A DNA stretch of 64,000 bases from JABFRJ01 sp963847145 (GTDB lineage: Bacteria; Pseudomonadota; Alphaproteobacteria; Rhizobiales; Hyphomicrobiaceae), in NCBI GenBank assembly GCA_963847145.1, contig CAWJYN010000006.1, positions 72,579-136,578 of the forward strand, read 5' to 3'. Shown piece after piece: positions 26,233 through 34,984 of the stretch. The stretch's first letter is position 1. Each line of letters opens with the position of its first letter. Made by a program: the position numbers and the translations under genes. The notes beneath the pieces are model-generated. The model had not been told where the DNA came from and did no database searches. It worked only from the letters and a program-made list of their open reading frames with translations.

Positions 26233-27570
26233 ATGAAACGTATTTGGCTCGGCGCAGCACTCGGCATGACGAGCATCGCTGCCATCACCGCAACAACGTC
26301 GGCCCAACAGCCGAATGAACAGTTCATTCCGGCGCTGGTGTACCGCACAGGTGCATACGCGCCGAACGGTATTCCGTGGGCGAACGGCACGGCCGACTAT
26401 TACTCGATGCTGAATGCACGCGACGGCGGCATCAACGGCGTCAAGATCGTCTATGAGGAATGCGAGACGGGCTACGCGACCGACAAGGGCGTGGAATGCT
26501 ATGAGCGTCTGAAGGGCAAGGGTCCGACGGGTGCTGCTTACGTTGCGCCGCTGTCGACCGGTATTACGTTCGCGCTCACCGAGAAGGCACCGGGCGACAA
26601 AATCCCGCTGCTGACGCTCGGTTATGGCCGCTCGGACAGCCGCGACGGCTCGGTCTTCGGTTGGAACTTCATCGCCATGGGCAGCTACTGGACGGCGGCC
26701 GACGTTGCGATCCAGCACATCGCCAAAGAAATGGGCGGCATGGCGAACCTGAAGGGCAAGAAAATCACGCTGGTGTTCCACGACAGCCCCTATGGCAAAG
26801 AGCCGATCGCAGCACTGGAAGCGCGCGCAAAGAAGGAAGGCTTCGAATTGAAGCTGGTGCCGGTGACGCATCCGGGTGTGGAGCAGAAGTCGCAGTGGCT
26901 CGGTATCCGCCAGGATAAGCCGGACTATGTGCTGCTGTGGGGCTGGGGCGTGATGAACTCGGCTGCCGTGAAGGAAGCGGCTGCCGTCAACTTCCCACGC
27001 GACAAGATGCTGGGCGTGTGGTGGTCGGGTGCAGAGCCGGACGTGATCCCGGCTGGCGACCAAGCGGTTGGCTATAAGGCACTCATGCTGCAGCACGGCG
27101 CAGGCCGGTATGGCGTGCATGCCGACATCGAGAAGCACGTCTACGCCAGCGGCGGTGGTGCGGCGAAGGGTGACGACGCGGCGCAAATCAAGGAAGGCCA
27201 CGTGCTCTACAATCGCTCACTGGTCAACGCGTTGATTGGAACGGAAGCGATCCGTACCGCACAGAAGAAGTTCGGCAACAAGCCGATGACTGGCGAGCAA
27301 GTCCGCTGGGGCTTTGAGAACCTGGATCTGACGGAAGCGCGCATCAAGGAACTGGGTTTTGACGGCATGATCAAGCCGCTGAAGCTGTCGTGTGCGGATC
27401 ATCAAGGTGCCGACCAGTCACGCGTCCACCAGTGGGATGGCAAGGCGTGGAAGGTTATCTCGGATTACTACACGGCCGACCGCTCGATCCTGGATCCGCT
27501 CGTCAAGGCGACCGCGACGAAGTATGCCGAAGACAAGAAGATCACGCCGCGCGATTGCTCGAAGGAGTGA
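26233..27570 (+). CDS. ABC transporter substrate-binding protein (LivJ/LivK-like)
   Basis: 445 residues from ATG 26233 with a strong GGAGGAG site. The N terminus MKRIWLGAALGMTSIAAITA is a Sec signal peptide, cleaved probably near TSA-QQ. The mature periplasmic protein has the type I fold of the Peripla_BP_6 family (YYSMLNARDGGINGVKI, ETGYATDKGVECYERL, GYGRSDSRDG, ILGVW-type strands). It is longer than classic LivJ (about 350), like binding proteins for aromatic or amide substrates. It captures the ligand for the LivGHMF permease complex encoded around it. Substrate unknown. Confidence 0.88.
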   Translation: MKRIWLGAALGMTSIAAITATTSAQQPNEQFIPALVYRTGAYAPNGIPWANGTADYYSMLNARDGGINGVKIVYEECETGYATDKGVECYERLKGKGPTGAAYVAPLSTGITFALTEKAPGDKIPLLTLGYGRSDSRDGSVFGWNFIAMGSYWTAADVAIQHIAKEMGGMANLKGKKITLVFHDSPYGKEPIAALEARAKKEGFELKLVPVTHPGVEQKSQWLGIRQDKPDYVLLWGWGVMNSAAVKEAAAVNFPRDKMLGVWWSGAEPDVIPAGDQAVGYKALMLQHGAGRYGVHADIEKHVYASGGGAAKGDDAAQIKEGHVLYNRSLVNALIGTEAIRTAQKKFGNKPMTGEQVRWGFENLDLTEARIKELGFDGMIKPLKLSCADHQGADQSRVHQWDGKAWKVISDYYTADRSILDPLVKATATKYAEDKKITPRDCSKE

Positions 27571-27640
27571 GGCAATAGGCAACGGGCAATAGGCAATAGG
27601 CAATAGGATGCACCGTTTGCCTATGCCTGTTGCTTGCTGA
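27571..27640. repeat. Heptamer (GGCAATA-type) array with partial inverted arm
   Basis: 27571-27608 holds five consecutive GGCAATA/GGCAACG-type heptamers starting directly after the stop codon of the binding-protein gene. 27615-27640 is a degenerate complementary arm (TTTGCCTATGCCTGTTGC). It lies between the binding protein and the DUF1287 gene. Confidence 0.75.
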
Positions 27641-27653
27641 TCTGGAGTGAGAC

Positions 27654-28289
27654 GTGGCGGCGGCTAGCTTTGATCGGCGACACGTCGTGGCTGGCTTATG
27701 TGCAGCCATGGTGGCTTCAACAACCACCGTGGCTGCGCAGCCTGCTACACAACTTGCGACTACGGACTGGGCAGCGCGGCTTGTTGCGGCGGCGCGGGCG
27801 CAGATTGGTGTGACGGTGCGGTATGACCCGGCCTACACGCGGCTTGCGTTTCCGGGTGGGGATGTGCCGCGCGACAAGGGTGTGTGTACGGACGTGCTGG
27901 TGCGCGCCTACCGGGATGCATTCGGCATAGATTTGCAGGCGCTGGTCAACGCCGACATGAAGATTGCCTTTGCGCGCTATCCGGCGCGCTGGGGATTGGT
28001 GAAGCCTGATCCGTCGATTGATCACCGGCGTGTGCTCAACCTACGGGTCTATCTGGAGCGGCGCGGGTTCGCGCTGGGACCTCAGCCATTGGTGCCGGCC
28101 GCTTTCGAGACTGGTGACATCGCGACACAAGTGCTGCCGGGGAACCTGCCACATATCGGCGTGATATCTGACACAATGGGTGCGGAGGGCCGCCGCCTGC
28201 TCATACACAATATCGGTGCGGGAACTGAAGAGACCGATGTGCTCGCCACGTACACTCTGACCGGGCGCTACCGGTTTATTCCAGCCTGA
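27654..28289 (+). CDS. DUF1287 domain exported protein
   Basis: 211 residues from GTG 27654 with GGAGTGAG upstream. The N terminus (RRHVVAGLCAAMVASTTTVAAQ) looks like a twin-Arg/Sec-type signal, so the protein is probably periplasmic. The body has DUF1287 features: AARAQIGVTVRYDPAYTRL, GVCTDVLVRAYRDAFGIDLQ with a conserved Cys, MKIAFARYPARWGL and PHIGVISD. The Cys and downstream His make it look like a cysteine-peptidase or amidase-type fold related to NlpC/P60, but activity is not established. It is unusual inside a Liv operon, between the binding protein and the LivF ATPase. Confidence 0.78.
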   Translation: MAAASFDRRHVVAGLCAAMVASTTTVAAQPATQLATTDWAARLVAAARAQIGVTVRYDPAYTRLAFPGGDVPRDKGVCTDVLVRAYRDAFGIDLQALVNADMKIAFARYPARWGLVKPDPSIDHRRVLNLRVYLERRGFALGPQPLVPAAFETGDIATQVLPGNLPHIGVISDTMGAEGRRLLIHNIGAGTEETDVLATYTLTGRYRFIPA

Positions 28290-28302
28290 GAGACAGAGAC
28301 AC

Positions 28303-29169
28303 ATGTCCACTACCGTTGCTTCAGCTCCAGCCGCCGCTCCAACCGCCGCCGCCGCCGTGCAGACCGCCAAGCCGATTCTGGCGGTCAAGAACGTCGAGGC
28401 GATTTATGATCACGTGATTCTGGTGCTCAAAGGTGTGTCGATCGAGGTGCCGGAAGGCGGGATCGTCGCTATTCTTGGCGCGAATGGCGCGGGCAAGTCG
28501 ACGACGCTGAAAGCAATCTCGAACCTGATCAAGGCCGAGCGCGGCGAGGTGACGAAGGGGTCGATCGAGTTCAAGGGTGAGCGTGTCGATACGCTGACGC
28601 CGAACGATCTGGTGACGCGCGGCTGCATCCAAGTGATGGAAGGCCGGCACTGTTTCGGGCATCTGACGATCGAAGAGAACCTGCGCACAGGTGCGTTCAC
28701 GCGCAAGGACGGCCGCGGTGGTGAAGCGGCGGCGCTGGATATGGTCTACACTTATTTTCCGCGCCTGAAGGAGCGGCGGAATTCGCAAGCGGGGTACACG
28801 TCGGGCGGTGAGCAGCAGATGTGTGCGATTGGCCGCGCGTTGATGGCGAAGCCGACGATGGTGCTGCTGGATGAGCCATCGATGGGGCTGGCACCGCAGA
28901 TCGTCGAGCAGATTTTCGAGATCGTCAAAGACATCAACACCAAGGAGCGGGTGTCGTTCCTGCTGGCGGAGCAGAACACCAACGTGGCGCTGCGTTATGC
29001 GACGTATGGGTATATTCTGGAAACCGGCCGCATCGTGATGGACGGCAATGCCGCGGCGTTGCGCGACAACGAAGACGTCAAGGAATTTTACCTCGGTATG
29101 GGCGGCGCGGACCGCAAAAGCTTTCGCGACGTCAAGAGCTACAAGCGGCGCAAGCGCTGGTTGTCGTGA
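28303..29169 (+). CDS. livF: Branched-chain amino acid-type ABC transporter ATP-binding protein (LivF-like)
   Basis: 288 residues. Walker A GANGAGKSTTLK, the LivF-typical ISNLIKAERGEVTKG, Q-loop IQVMEGRHCFGHLT, signature YTSGGEQQMCAIGRAL, Walker B MVLLDEPSMGLAPQ and H-loop position LLAEQNTNVAL (Gln instead of His, normal for LivF). An Ala-rich N-terminal leader of about 25 residues precedes the domain, as in the LivG of this operon. It is the last gene of the transporter operon, 13 bases after the DUF1287 gene, and is followed by hairpin repeats. Confidence 0.9.
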   Translation: MSTTVASAPAAAPTAAAAVQTAKPILAVKNVEAIYDHVILVLKGVSIEVPEGGIVAILGANGAGKSTTLKAISNLIKAERGEVTKGSIEFKGERVDTLTPNDLVTRGCIQVMEGRHCFGHLTIEENLRTGAFTRKDGRGGEAAALDMVYTYFPRLKERRNSQAGYTSGGEQQMCAIGRALMAKPTMVLLDEPSMGLAPQIVEQIFEIVKDINTKERVSFLLAEQNTNVALRYATYGYILETGRIVMDGNAAALRDNEDVKEFYLGMGGADRKSFRDVKSYKRRKRWLS

Positions 29170-29186
29170 GGGATTGGGGGCAGTTC

Positions 29187-29378
29187 GTAGGTTGGGTTAG
29201 GCGCCCTTCGCGCCGTAACCCAATGCTTCACGCGCGGTCCCAGATGAATTTCCGTCTCTTGTCGGTGCGACGTTGGGTTACGTCGCTGAAACGCGTCTAA
29301 CCCAACCTACGGGTTTCGAGCGGATTTCGAGCGGTATCGTAAAGTGTCGGGTCGCGCTACGCTCGACCCAACCTACGG
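29187..29378. repeat. GTAGGTTGGGTTAG-type hairpin repeats (three units)
   Basis: 29187-29223 is a hairpin with arms around GGTTGGGTTAGGCGC and GCGCCGTAACCCAA. 29270-29312 ends in CTAACCCAACCTACGG. 29344-29378 is a third unit with GGGTCGCGCTACGCTCGACCC. The family recurs at 30579-31027. It fills the gap between livF and the sugar dehydrogenase gene. Confidence 0.8.
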
Positions 29379-29398
29379 CGCGTCGCGGAGTCCCTCAC

Positions 29399-30541
29399 AT
29401 GCGTGCAATCTTTGTCGGCTTGGCGTGCGCGCACGCACTGTTCGCTGCGGGCAGTGCCCATGCCCAGCAAACCAAGGCTCCGTTGCCTGCCGCGCGCGTG
29501 GCGGTGACCGTGGAGACTGTTGCCAAAGGCTTGGAGCATCCATGGGGGCTCGCCTTCTTGCCAGACGGGCGGATGCTGGTCACCGAGCGGCCGGGGCGGT
29601 TGCGTGTCGTGAGCCGGGATGGAACGATATCGCCGACGGTGACGGGTGTGCCGCCGGTCGCTGTGGTGGGTCAAGGCGGGTTGCTGGATGTGGCGCTCGA
29701 TCCGGCATTTCAAAGCAATCAGCGCATTTATCTGACGTTCGCGGAGCCGCGGCGGGCAGGCACGGCCGGCACTGCGGTGGCGCGAGCGAAGCTGGTGCTC
29801 GAAGGGGCGGGTGCGCGGCTCGAGGATGTGCAGGTCATCTTCCGGCAGATGCCGGCGGCGGGTGGTGGTCTGCACTTCGGGTCGCGGCTGGCGTTCGCGC
29901 GGGATGGGAAACTGTTCGTGGCGCTGGGCGAGCGTTATCAGCGCGATGAGGCGCAGAATATGCGCGCGCACTTCGGCAAGGTGGTGCGGATTGATACGGA
30001 CGGCAAGGTGCCGGTGGATAACCCTTTCGCTGATGGGAAAGATGCGTTGCCGGAAATTTGGAGCACGGGGCATCGCAATCCGCAGGCGGCGGCAATTCAT
30101 CCGGTGACGGGTAAGCTGTGGGTGGTGGAGCATGGGCCGCGTGGCGGCGACGAGATCAACGTGGCGGAGAGAGGCAAGAACTACGGCTGGCCGGTGATCG
30201 GGTATGGGATCGACTACTCTGGTGCCAAAATTCACGAGGGCACGTCAAAGCCCGGCTTGGAGCAGCCGATTTACTATTGGGTGCCATCGATCGCGCCGTC
30301 GGGGATGGCGTTCTATACGAGCGATGTGGTGCCAGCATGGAAGGGCAATTTGTTCGTCGGCGCGCTGGTGGGGCAACATCTTGCGCGGCTGGTGCTGGAT
30401 GGCGAGCGCGTGGTTGGCGAGGAGCGGTTGCTGGCCGATCTCGGCGAGCGCATCCGTGATGTGCGGATGGGGCCGGACGGGGCACTGTGGGTGCTGACGG
30501 ATCATCCGCAAGGGCGGGTGTTGCGGGTGGTGGGGAAGTAA
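29399..30541 (+). CDS. PQQ-dependent soluble aldose sugar dehydrogenase family protein
   Basis: 380 residues from ATG 29399. The N terminus MRAIFVGLACAHALFAAGSAHA is a clear Sec signal peptide, so the enzyme is periplasmic. The beta-propeller shows GLEHPWGLAFLPDGRMLVTERPG-type strands (core HPWGLAFLPDG), GLLDVALDP, LHFGSRLAFARDGKLFVALG, WSTGHRNPQA and EHGPRGGDEINVAERGKNYGWP (core GPRGGDEIN). These match the YliI/Asd group. The family oxidises aldoses using PQQ and calcium. It stands between two clusters of hairpin repeats and has no evident operon partner. A GTG or ATG upstream in the repeat is not used. Confidence 0.87.
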   Translation: MRAIFVGLACAHALFAAGSAHAQQTKAPLPAARVAVTVETVAKGLEHPWGLAFLPDGRMLVTERPGRLRVVSRDGTISPTVTGVPPVAVVGQGGLLDVALDPAFQSNQRIYLTFAEPRRAGTAGTAVARAKLVLEGAGARLEDVQVIFRQMPAAGGGLHFGSRLAFARDGKLFVALGERYQRDEAQNMRAHFGKVVRIDTDGKVPVDNPFADGKDALPEIWSTGHRNPQAAAIHPVTGKLWVVEHGPRGGDEINVAERGKNYGWPVIGYGIDYSGAKIHEGTSKPGLEQPIYYWVPSIAPSGMAFYTSDVVPAWKGNLFVGALVGQHLARLVLDGERVVGEERLLADLGERIRDVRMGPDGALWVLTDHPQGRVLRVVGK

Positions 30542-31032
30542 GTGAGCAGACAATAGGCAATAGAACGTAGAGCGAGTGATGTTGGGTTACGCGCCTGCGA
30601 TAACGAGGCAAATTGGCAACGTTGCACCGGCGCTAACCCAACCTACGGCATCGGCACTATTCCGCGTGCTGCGAGTGACGAGGAAGTGAAGGAGTCGGTT
30701 GGGTTGCGCCAGCCTTCGTTAATGCCGACTCATGGCTCGACGCGGTGGCAGAGTGTAGGTTGGGTCAAGGCCCCTTCGGCCGCGACCCAACATCTTCTAG
30801 ATCTCGCCTGTGGTTGTTGGGTCGCGGCTCACGCCTTGACCCAACCTACATTCGGCGCATCGGTCAGTCTCAGTGTAGGTTGGCGTTAGGCGCCTTCGCG
30901 CTGTAACCCAACGGTTCGTGGGCGGTGCAAATTTCGCCGCTCTGGAGTAAGCGAGGTTGGGTTACGCGCTTGCGGCGACGGAGACAATCACAGCCTTTTT
31001 GCCGGCGCTAACCCAACCTACGGCATCGGCGA
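30542..31032. repeat. Cluster of GTAGGTTGGGTTAG-type hairpins, no gene
   Basis: Nearly 500 bases without a coding frame. Units occur at 30580-30647, 30754-30849 (two nested hairpins around CCCCTTCGGCCGCGACCC), 30874-30912 and 30954-31027. A fragment of the GGCAATA heptamer array is at 30551-30563. The first and last units belong to a duplicated segment that includes the 3' end of the RND gene (see findings). Confidence 0.8.
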
Positions 31033-34000
31033 TTATTCCGCGGGTGCGAGTGACGGCGAGACAGCGGCCTTGCTCCGCCCAGTCAGGCGGCGGTGGAGGC
31101 GGTCGAGGAGAAGGTAGACGGCGGGGGTGGTGTAGAGGGTGAGGATCTGGCTGACGACGAGGCCGCCGATAATGGTGATGCCAAGGGGGCGGCGCAACTC
31201 AGCACCCGGGCCGGTGGCGATGGCGAGCGGGATGGCACCGAGCAGCGAGGCCATCGTGGTCATGAGAATGGGGCGGAAGCGGACGCGGGCGGCTTCGAAG
31301 ATGGCGGCTTCCGGCGAGAGGCCGCGGGTGCGCTCGGCTTCGAGCGCGAAGTCGACGAGCATGATGCCATTCTTTTTGACGATGCCGATCAAGAGAATGA
31401 TGCCGATGAAGGCGATGAGCGACAGCTCCATGCCGTAGAGCTGCAGCGCGATGAGGGCGCCGAGGCCGGCGGATGGCAGTGTCGAGATGATCGTCAGCGG
31501 GTGGGCGAGGCTTTCGTAGAGCACGCCGAGGACGATGTAGACGGCGAGCAGGGCGGCGAGCAGCAAGAGCGGCTGCGCGCCAGCGCCGGCGGCGAAGGCT
31601 TTCGCGTCGCCCGCCGCTTCGGCGCGAATGCTTTCGGGAAGCCCAAGTTCGGCGATGGCGCGGTTGATGCCGGTGCGGGCTTCGTCAAGTGATGCACCCT
31701 CACTCAGATTGTAGCTGATGGTGACGGCGGGGAACGGGCCTTGGTGATTGACCACGAGCGGGGCTAAGCCGCGCTCGATCTTGATGACGTTGAGGATCGG
31801 GACTTCGACGCCTTTGGCGCCTTGCACATAGACGCGGGAGAGGTCGGACGGATCGCGTTGGTAGCGCGGGTCGACTTCAAGGATGACGCGGTACTGATTG
31901 CGGGTGCCGTAGATCAGCGAGACCTGGCGCTGGGCGAAGGCGTTGTTGAGCGCGTTGTTGATGTCTTGTGTGGCGACGCCGAGGCGCGCGCTAGCGACGC
32001 GGTCGATGGTGACGGTGAGCTGGCTGCCGCCCTGCTCGCGGTCCGTGGTCACATCGACGAGATTGGGGAGTTTGCGGACACGTTCGAGAACCTTGGGGAC
32101 GGAGGCATAGAGTTCGTCGACATCGGGCCCCCAGAGCGTGAACTGATAGAGCGATTTCGACTGACGGCCGCCGGCCTGGACGTCCTGGATAGCGTACATG
32201 AAGGTGCGGATGCCGGAGATGGAGTTGAGCGGGCGGCGGAGGCGGTCGATGATCTGCTGGCTGGTCTGGCCGTTGCGCTCGGCGAGCGGCTTGAGGGCGA
32301 TGAACATGCGGCCGGCGTTGGCGGTGGCATTGAAGAACGACGAACCTGTGGAGGCACCGACGTGGGCAACGGCGGGATCGCGCATGACGATTTCGACGAG
32401 CTTTGATTGCAGCTCGCTCATGCGCTCAAAGGAGACGTCGGGGGCGCCTTCGGTGGAGGCGGAGATGAGACCGGCGTCATCCTGCGGGAAGAAGCCTTTT
32501 GGCGTCTTGATGTAGAGGTTCACGGTCGCGGCGATCACGACGACAAGTACGAGCAAGGTCGACCACTTCCAGCGGATGGCGACGGCGAGGGTGTTGGCGT
32601 AGGCGCGTTCCAGGGCGCCCAGCGTGCCCTCGATGATCCGGTCGAAGAGGGTGGCGGTGGGGCTGGCGGCTTGCTTGACGAAGTGGCCGCAGATCATCGG
32701 CGTAACGGACAGCGAGACAATGGTCGAGACGATGATGGCGAAGGCGAGGGTGAGTGAGAACTCGCGCAGCAGACCGCCGACGATGCCGGTCATGAAGATC
32801 AAGGGGATGAAGGCGGCGAGCAGCGACAGCGAGATTGAGATGACGGTGAAGCCGATCTGGCGGGCGCCAGCGAGTGCTGCCTGGATGGGTGTGAGGCCAC
32901 GTTCGAGATTGCGGTACATGTTCTCGATCATCACGATGGCGTCGTCGACGACGAAGCCGACCGAGACGGCGAGGGCCATGAGGGTGAGATTGTTGATGGA
33001 AAAGTTGGCAAGCCACATGCAGCCGAGCGTGCCGGCGAGGGACAGCGGCACAGTGATGCCGGCGGCGATGGTGGGGCTGGTGCGGCGGAGGAAGAGAAAG
33101 ACGACCAGCATCACCAGGATGATGGCGAGGGTGAGCGTGAACTCCATATCTTTGACGGAGGCGCGGATGGTGAGCGTGCGGTCGCTCATGATGGTGAAGT
33201 CGATGCCTTGGGGGACGAATTTCTGGATCTCCGGCAGCAGGGCTTTGACGCGGTCGACGGTGTCGATGACGTTGGCCTCGCCCTCCTTGGTGACGAAGAG
33301 CAGGACGGAGGGCTGACGGTCGAAGGTCGCGACGGTGCGGCTGTTGCGGGTGCCTTGGACGACTTCGGCGACATCTGACAGTTTTACCACGGTGCCATTG
33401 GCGGCCTTGATGACGAGGCGCTTGTAGTCGTCGATGGTGAGCAGCTGCGCGTTGGTTTCGATGGCCGTGAGTGTGGTGGTGCCGTCGATGGCGCCGAGCG
33501 GCGTAACGATGTTGGCGGCGGTGAGTGCGACGCGCACGTCCTCGATGGAAAGGCCGAGGGCGGTGAGTTGGGCCGGATTGACCTTGACGCGGATGGCGGG
33601 CTGGTCGGCGCCGGAGATGTTGACCTGAGCGACGCCCTGCACCTGCGCGATGCGCTGGGCGATGACGCTGTCGGCGACGTCGAAGAGCGCGGTGGCGGGC
33701 ATCGTCGTCGAGGTGAGCGCGATGATGATGATGGGCGCGGCGTTGGGGTTCGCCTTGCGGAAGGCGGGCAGGGTTGGGAGGTCGCTGGGGAGGTCGGCGA
33801 GGGCTGCGTTGATGGCGGCTTGCACGTCGCGGGCGGCGTTGTCGATTTTGCGCTTGGGGTCGAAGACGAGGGAAATGCGGGTGGAGCCGAGGCCGCTGGA
33901 GGACGTGATCTCGGTCACGCCGGCGATCTCGCCGAGACGGCGTTCAAGCGGGGCGGCGACGGTCGCGGCCATGGTGGCGGGATCGGCGCCGGGGCGGCTG

Positions 34001-34146
34001 GCGGACACGTTGATGAAGGGAATCGCGAAGTTGGGCAGGCTGGAGACGGGCAGGAACGCGTAGGACACGAGACCGACCAAGGTCAGGCCGATGGCGAGCA
34101 GCGTCGTGCCGATGGGGCGCAGGATGAAGGGGCGCGAGACGTTCAT
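31033..34146 (-). CDS. RND efflux transporter permease (MdtC/AcrB-like), second in operon
   Basis: 1037 residues from ATG 34146 (MNVSRPFILRPIGTTLLAIG). HAE1-type RND pump: helix 1, the first periplasmic lobe (VSASRPGADPATMA, EITSSSGLGSTRISL), helices 2-6 with the proton-relay Asp pair in GFVVDDAIVMIENM, the second periplasmic lobe, and helices 8-12 (LPSAGLGALIALQL, GIVKKNGIMLVDFALEAE). It forms a trimer in the inner membrane and expels drugs or metabolites with an adaptor and outer-membrane channel. It belongs with the upstream permease and adaptor (MdtABC-like layout), but a 920-base insertion carrying repeats and a nuclease gene separates it from them. The 23-codon extension to 34215 is unsupported. 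Confidence 0.9.
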   Translation of the reverse strand: MNVSRPFILRPIGTTLLAIGLTLVGLVSYAFLPVSSLPNFAIPFINVSASRPGADPATMAATVAAPLERRLGEIAGVTEITSSSGLGSTRISLVFDPKRKIDNAARDVQAAINAALADLPSDLPTLPAFRKANPNAAPIIIIALTSTTMPATALFDVADSVIAQRIAQVQGVAQVNISGADQPAIRVKVNPAQLTALGLSIEDVRVALTAANIVTPLGAIDGTTTLTAIETNAQLLTIDDYKRLVIKAANGTVVKLSDVAEVVQGTRNSRTVATFDRQPSVLLFVTKEGEANVIDTVDRVKALLPEIQKFVPQGIDFTIMSDRTLTIRASVKDMEFTLTLAIILVMLVVFLFLRRTSPTIAAGITVPLSLAGTLGCMWLANFSINNLTLMALAVSVGFVVDDAIVMIENMYRNLERGLTPIQAALAGARQIGFTVISISLSLLAAFIPLIFMTGIVGGLLREFSLTLAFAIIVSTIVSLSVTPMICGHFVKQAASPTATLFDRIIEGTLGALERAYANTLAVAIRWKWSTLLVLVVVIAATVNLYIKTPKGFFPQDDAGLISASTEGAPDVSFERMSELQSKLVEIVMRDPAVAHVGASTGSSFFNATANAGRMFIALKPLAERNGQTSQQIIDRLRRPLNSISGIRTFMYAIQDVQAGGRQSKSLYQFTLWGPDVDELYASVPKVLERVRKLPNLVDVTTDREQGGSQLTVTIDRVASARLGVATQDINNALNNAFAQRQVSLIYGTRNQYRVILEVDPRYQRDPSDLSRVYVQGAKGVEVPILNVIKIERGLAPLVVNHQGPFPAVTISYNLSEGASLDEARTGINRAIAELGLPESIRAEAAGDAKAFAAGAGAQPLLLLAALLAVYIVLGVLYESLAHPLTIISTLPSAGLGALIALQLYGMELSLIAFIGIILLIGIVKKNGIMLVDFALEAERTRGLSPEAAIFEAARVRFRPILMTTMASLLGAIPLAIATGPGAELRRPLGITIIGGLVVSQILTLYTTPAVYLLLDRLHRRLTGRSKAAVSPSLAPAE

Positions 34147-34574
34147 GGGGTGGCTCCGCGCGAGCGGATGGCGAATTGCGAATTGTGAGTAGGGGTGGAG
34201 CTGTTGCGACGACAAGACTCGCGGCCGCCCCTCACCCTAACCCTCTCCCCGTGAAGGACGGGGAGAGGGGATTTGCCCGTATTTGTACTCTTGATCATCC
34301 ATCCACTTGACCATGCAGTGTCACGCAATGTGCGGGGATTGATTAAGTCGCTCGTACTAACCCTCTCCCCGTGAAGGACGGGGAGAGGGGATTTGCCCGG
34401 GATTGTACTCTTGATCATCCATCCACTCGACCATGCAGCGTCGCGTCGCGTGAGGGGATTGATTAGGTCGACATTTACTGTTGCAATCGAAAAGCGAAGA
34501 AGTCCCCTCTCCCTGCTCGCGCGTTTCAGCGCGAACGGGGAGAGGGTTAGGGTGAGGGGCGGCGACAGACGCCG
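34147..34574. repeat. CCCTCACCCTAACCC-type repeats, including a 2 x 120-base tandem duplication
   Basis: Copy A at about 34225-34270 is CCGCCCCTCACCCTAACCC followed by a CTCTCCCC/GGGGAGAG stem. Copy B lies 120 bases later (34359-34390). The 85 bases after each copy are almost the same, so 34239-34358 is duplicated as 34359-34478. Copy C at 34504-34564 is inverted relative to A and B. Nothing codes here. Confidence 0.85.
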
Positions 34575-34961
34575 ATGCTGCAAAAGTGGAGTGATCGTGT
34601 GCGGCGCGCTCAGCCTTGGCGCACAAATCGCGCGCGTGCGCTTAGAGCGAATGCGACGAGCGCCGAGGATTTGATTTGGTCCAAATTGCGAAACAGGCAA
34701 TTGGGCGGGCTTAAGTTCGTTCGCCAAGCGCCGATTGGCGCGTTCTACGTCGACTTCCTGTGCCGTGCACACAAGATTGTCGTGGAGATTGATGGCGCAA
34801 CGCACGGCACCATTGACGAACTCCAACGTGATCGCGCGCGCGCGGCCTATCTTATGCGCAATGGCTTTTGCATATTTCGCGCGCACAACGATGACGTCTT
34901 CAATAACCTCGATGGCGTGCTGGATCACCTGTTGGCGATGATCGAGAAGAGATCGATTTGA
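34575..34961 (+). CDS. DUF559 endonuclease-like protein
   Basis: 128 residues. A basic N terminus precedes the DUF559 core, a Vsr/PD-(D/E)xK-like nuclease fold: SAEDLIWSKLRNRQLGGLKF, RQAPIGAFYVDFLC with the metal Asp, KIVVEIDGATH with the catalytic Glu and Asp, then RDRARAAYLMRNGFCIFR. The length is standard for the family. The biochemical role of stand-alone DUF559 proteins is not settled; DNA nicking or repair is assumed from the fold. It runs opposite to the surrounding RND genes and is bracketed by inverted repeats, which suggests it arrived as a cassette. Confidence 0.85.
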   Translation: MLQKWSDRVRRAQPWRTNRARALRANATSAEDLIWSKLRNRQLGGLKFVRQAPIGAFYVDFLCRAHKIVVEIDGATHGTIDELQRDRARAAYLMRNGFCIFRAHNDDVFNNLDGVLDHLLAMIEKRSI

Positions 34962-34984
34962 TCCCAAATGCGTTGCCTGTCTAT

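Noticed and set aside
29187..31027. CRISPR array
   Set aside because: Repeats are inverted hairpins of unequal spacing and variable length, without uniform spacers or cas genes.
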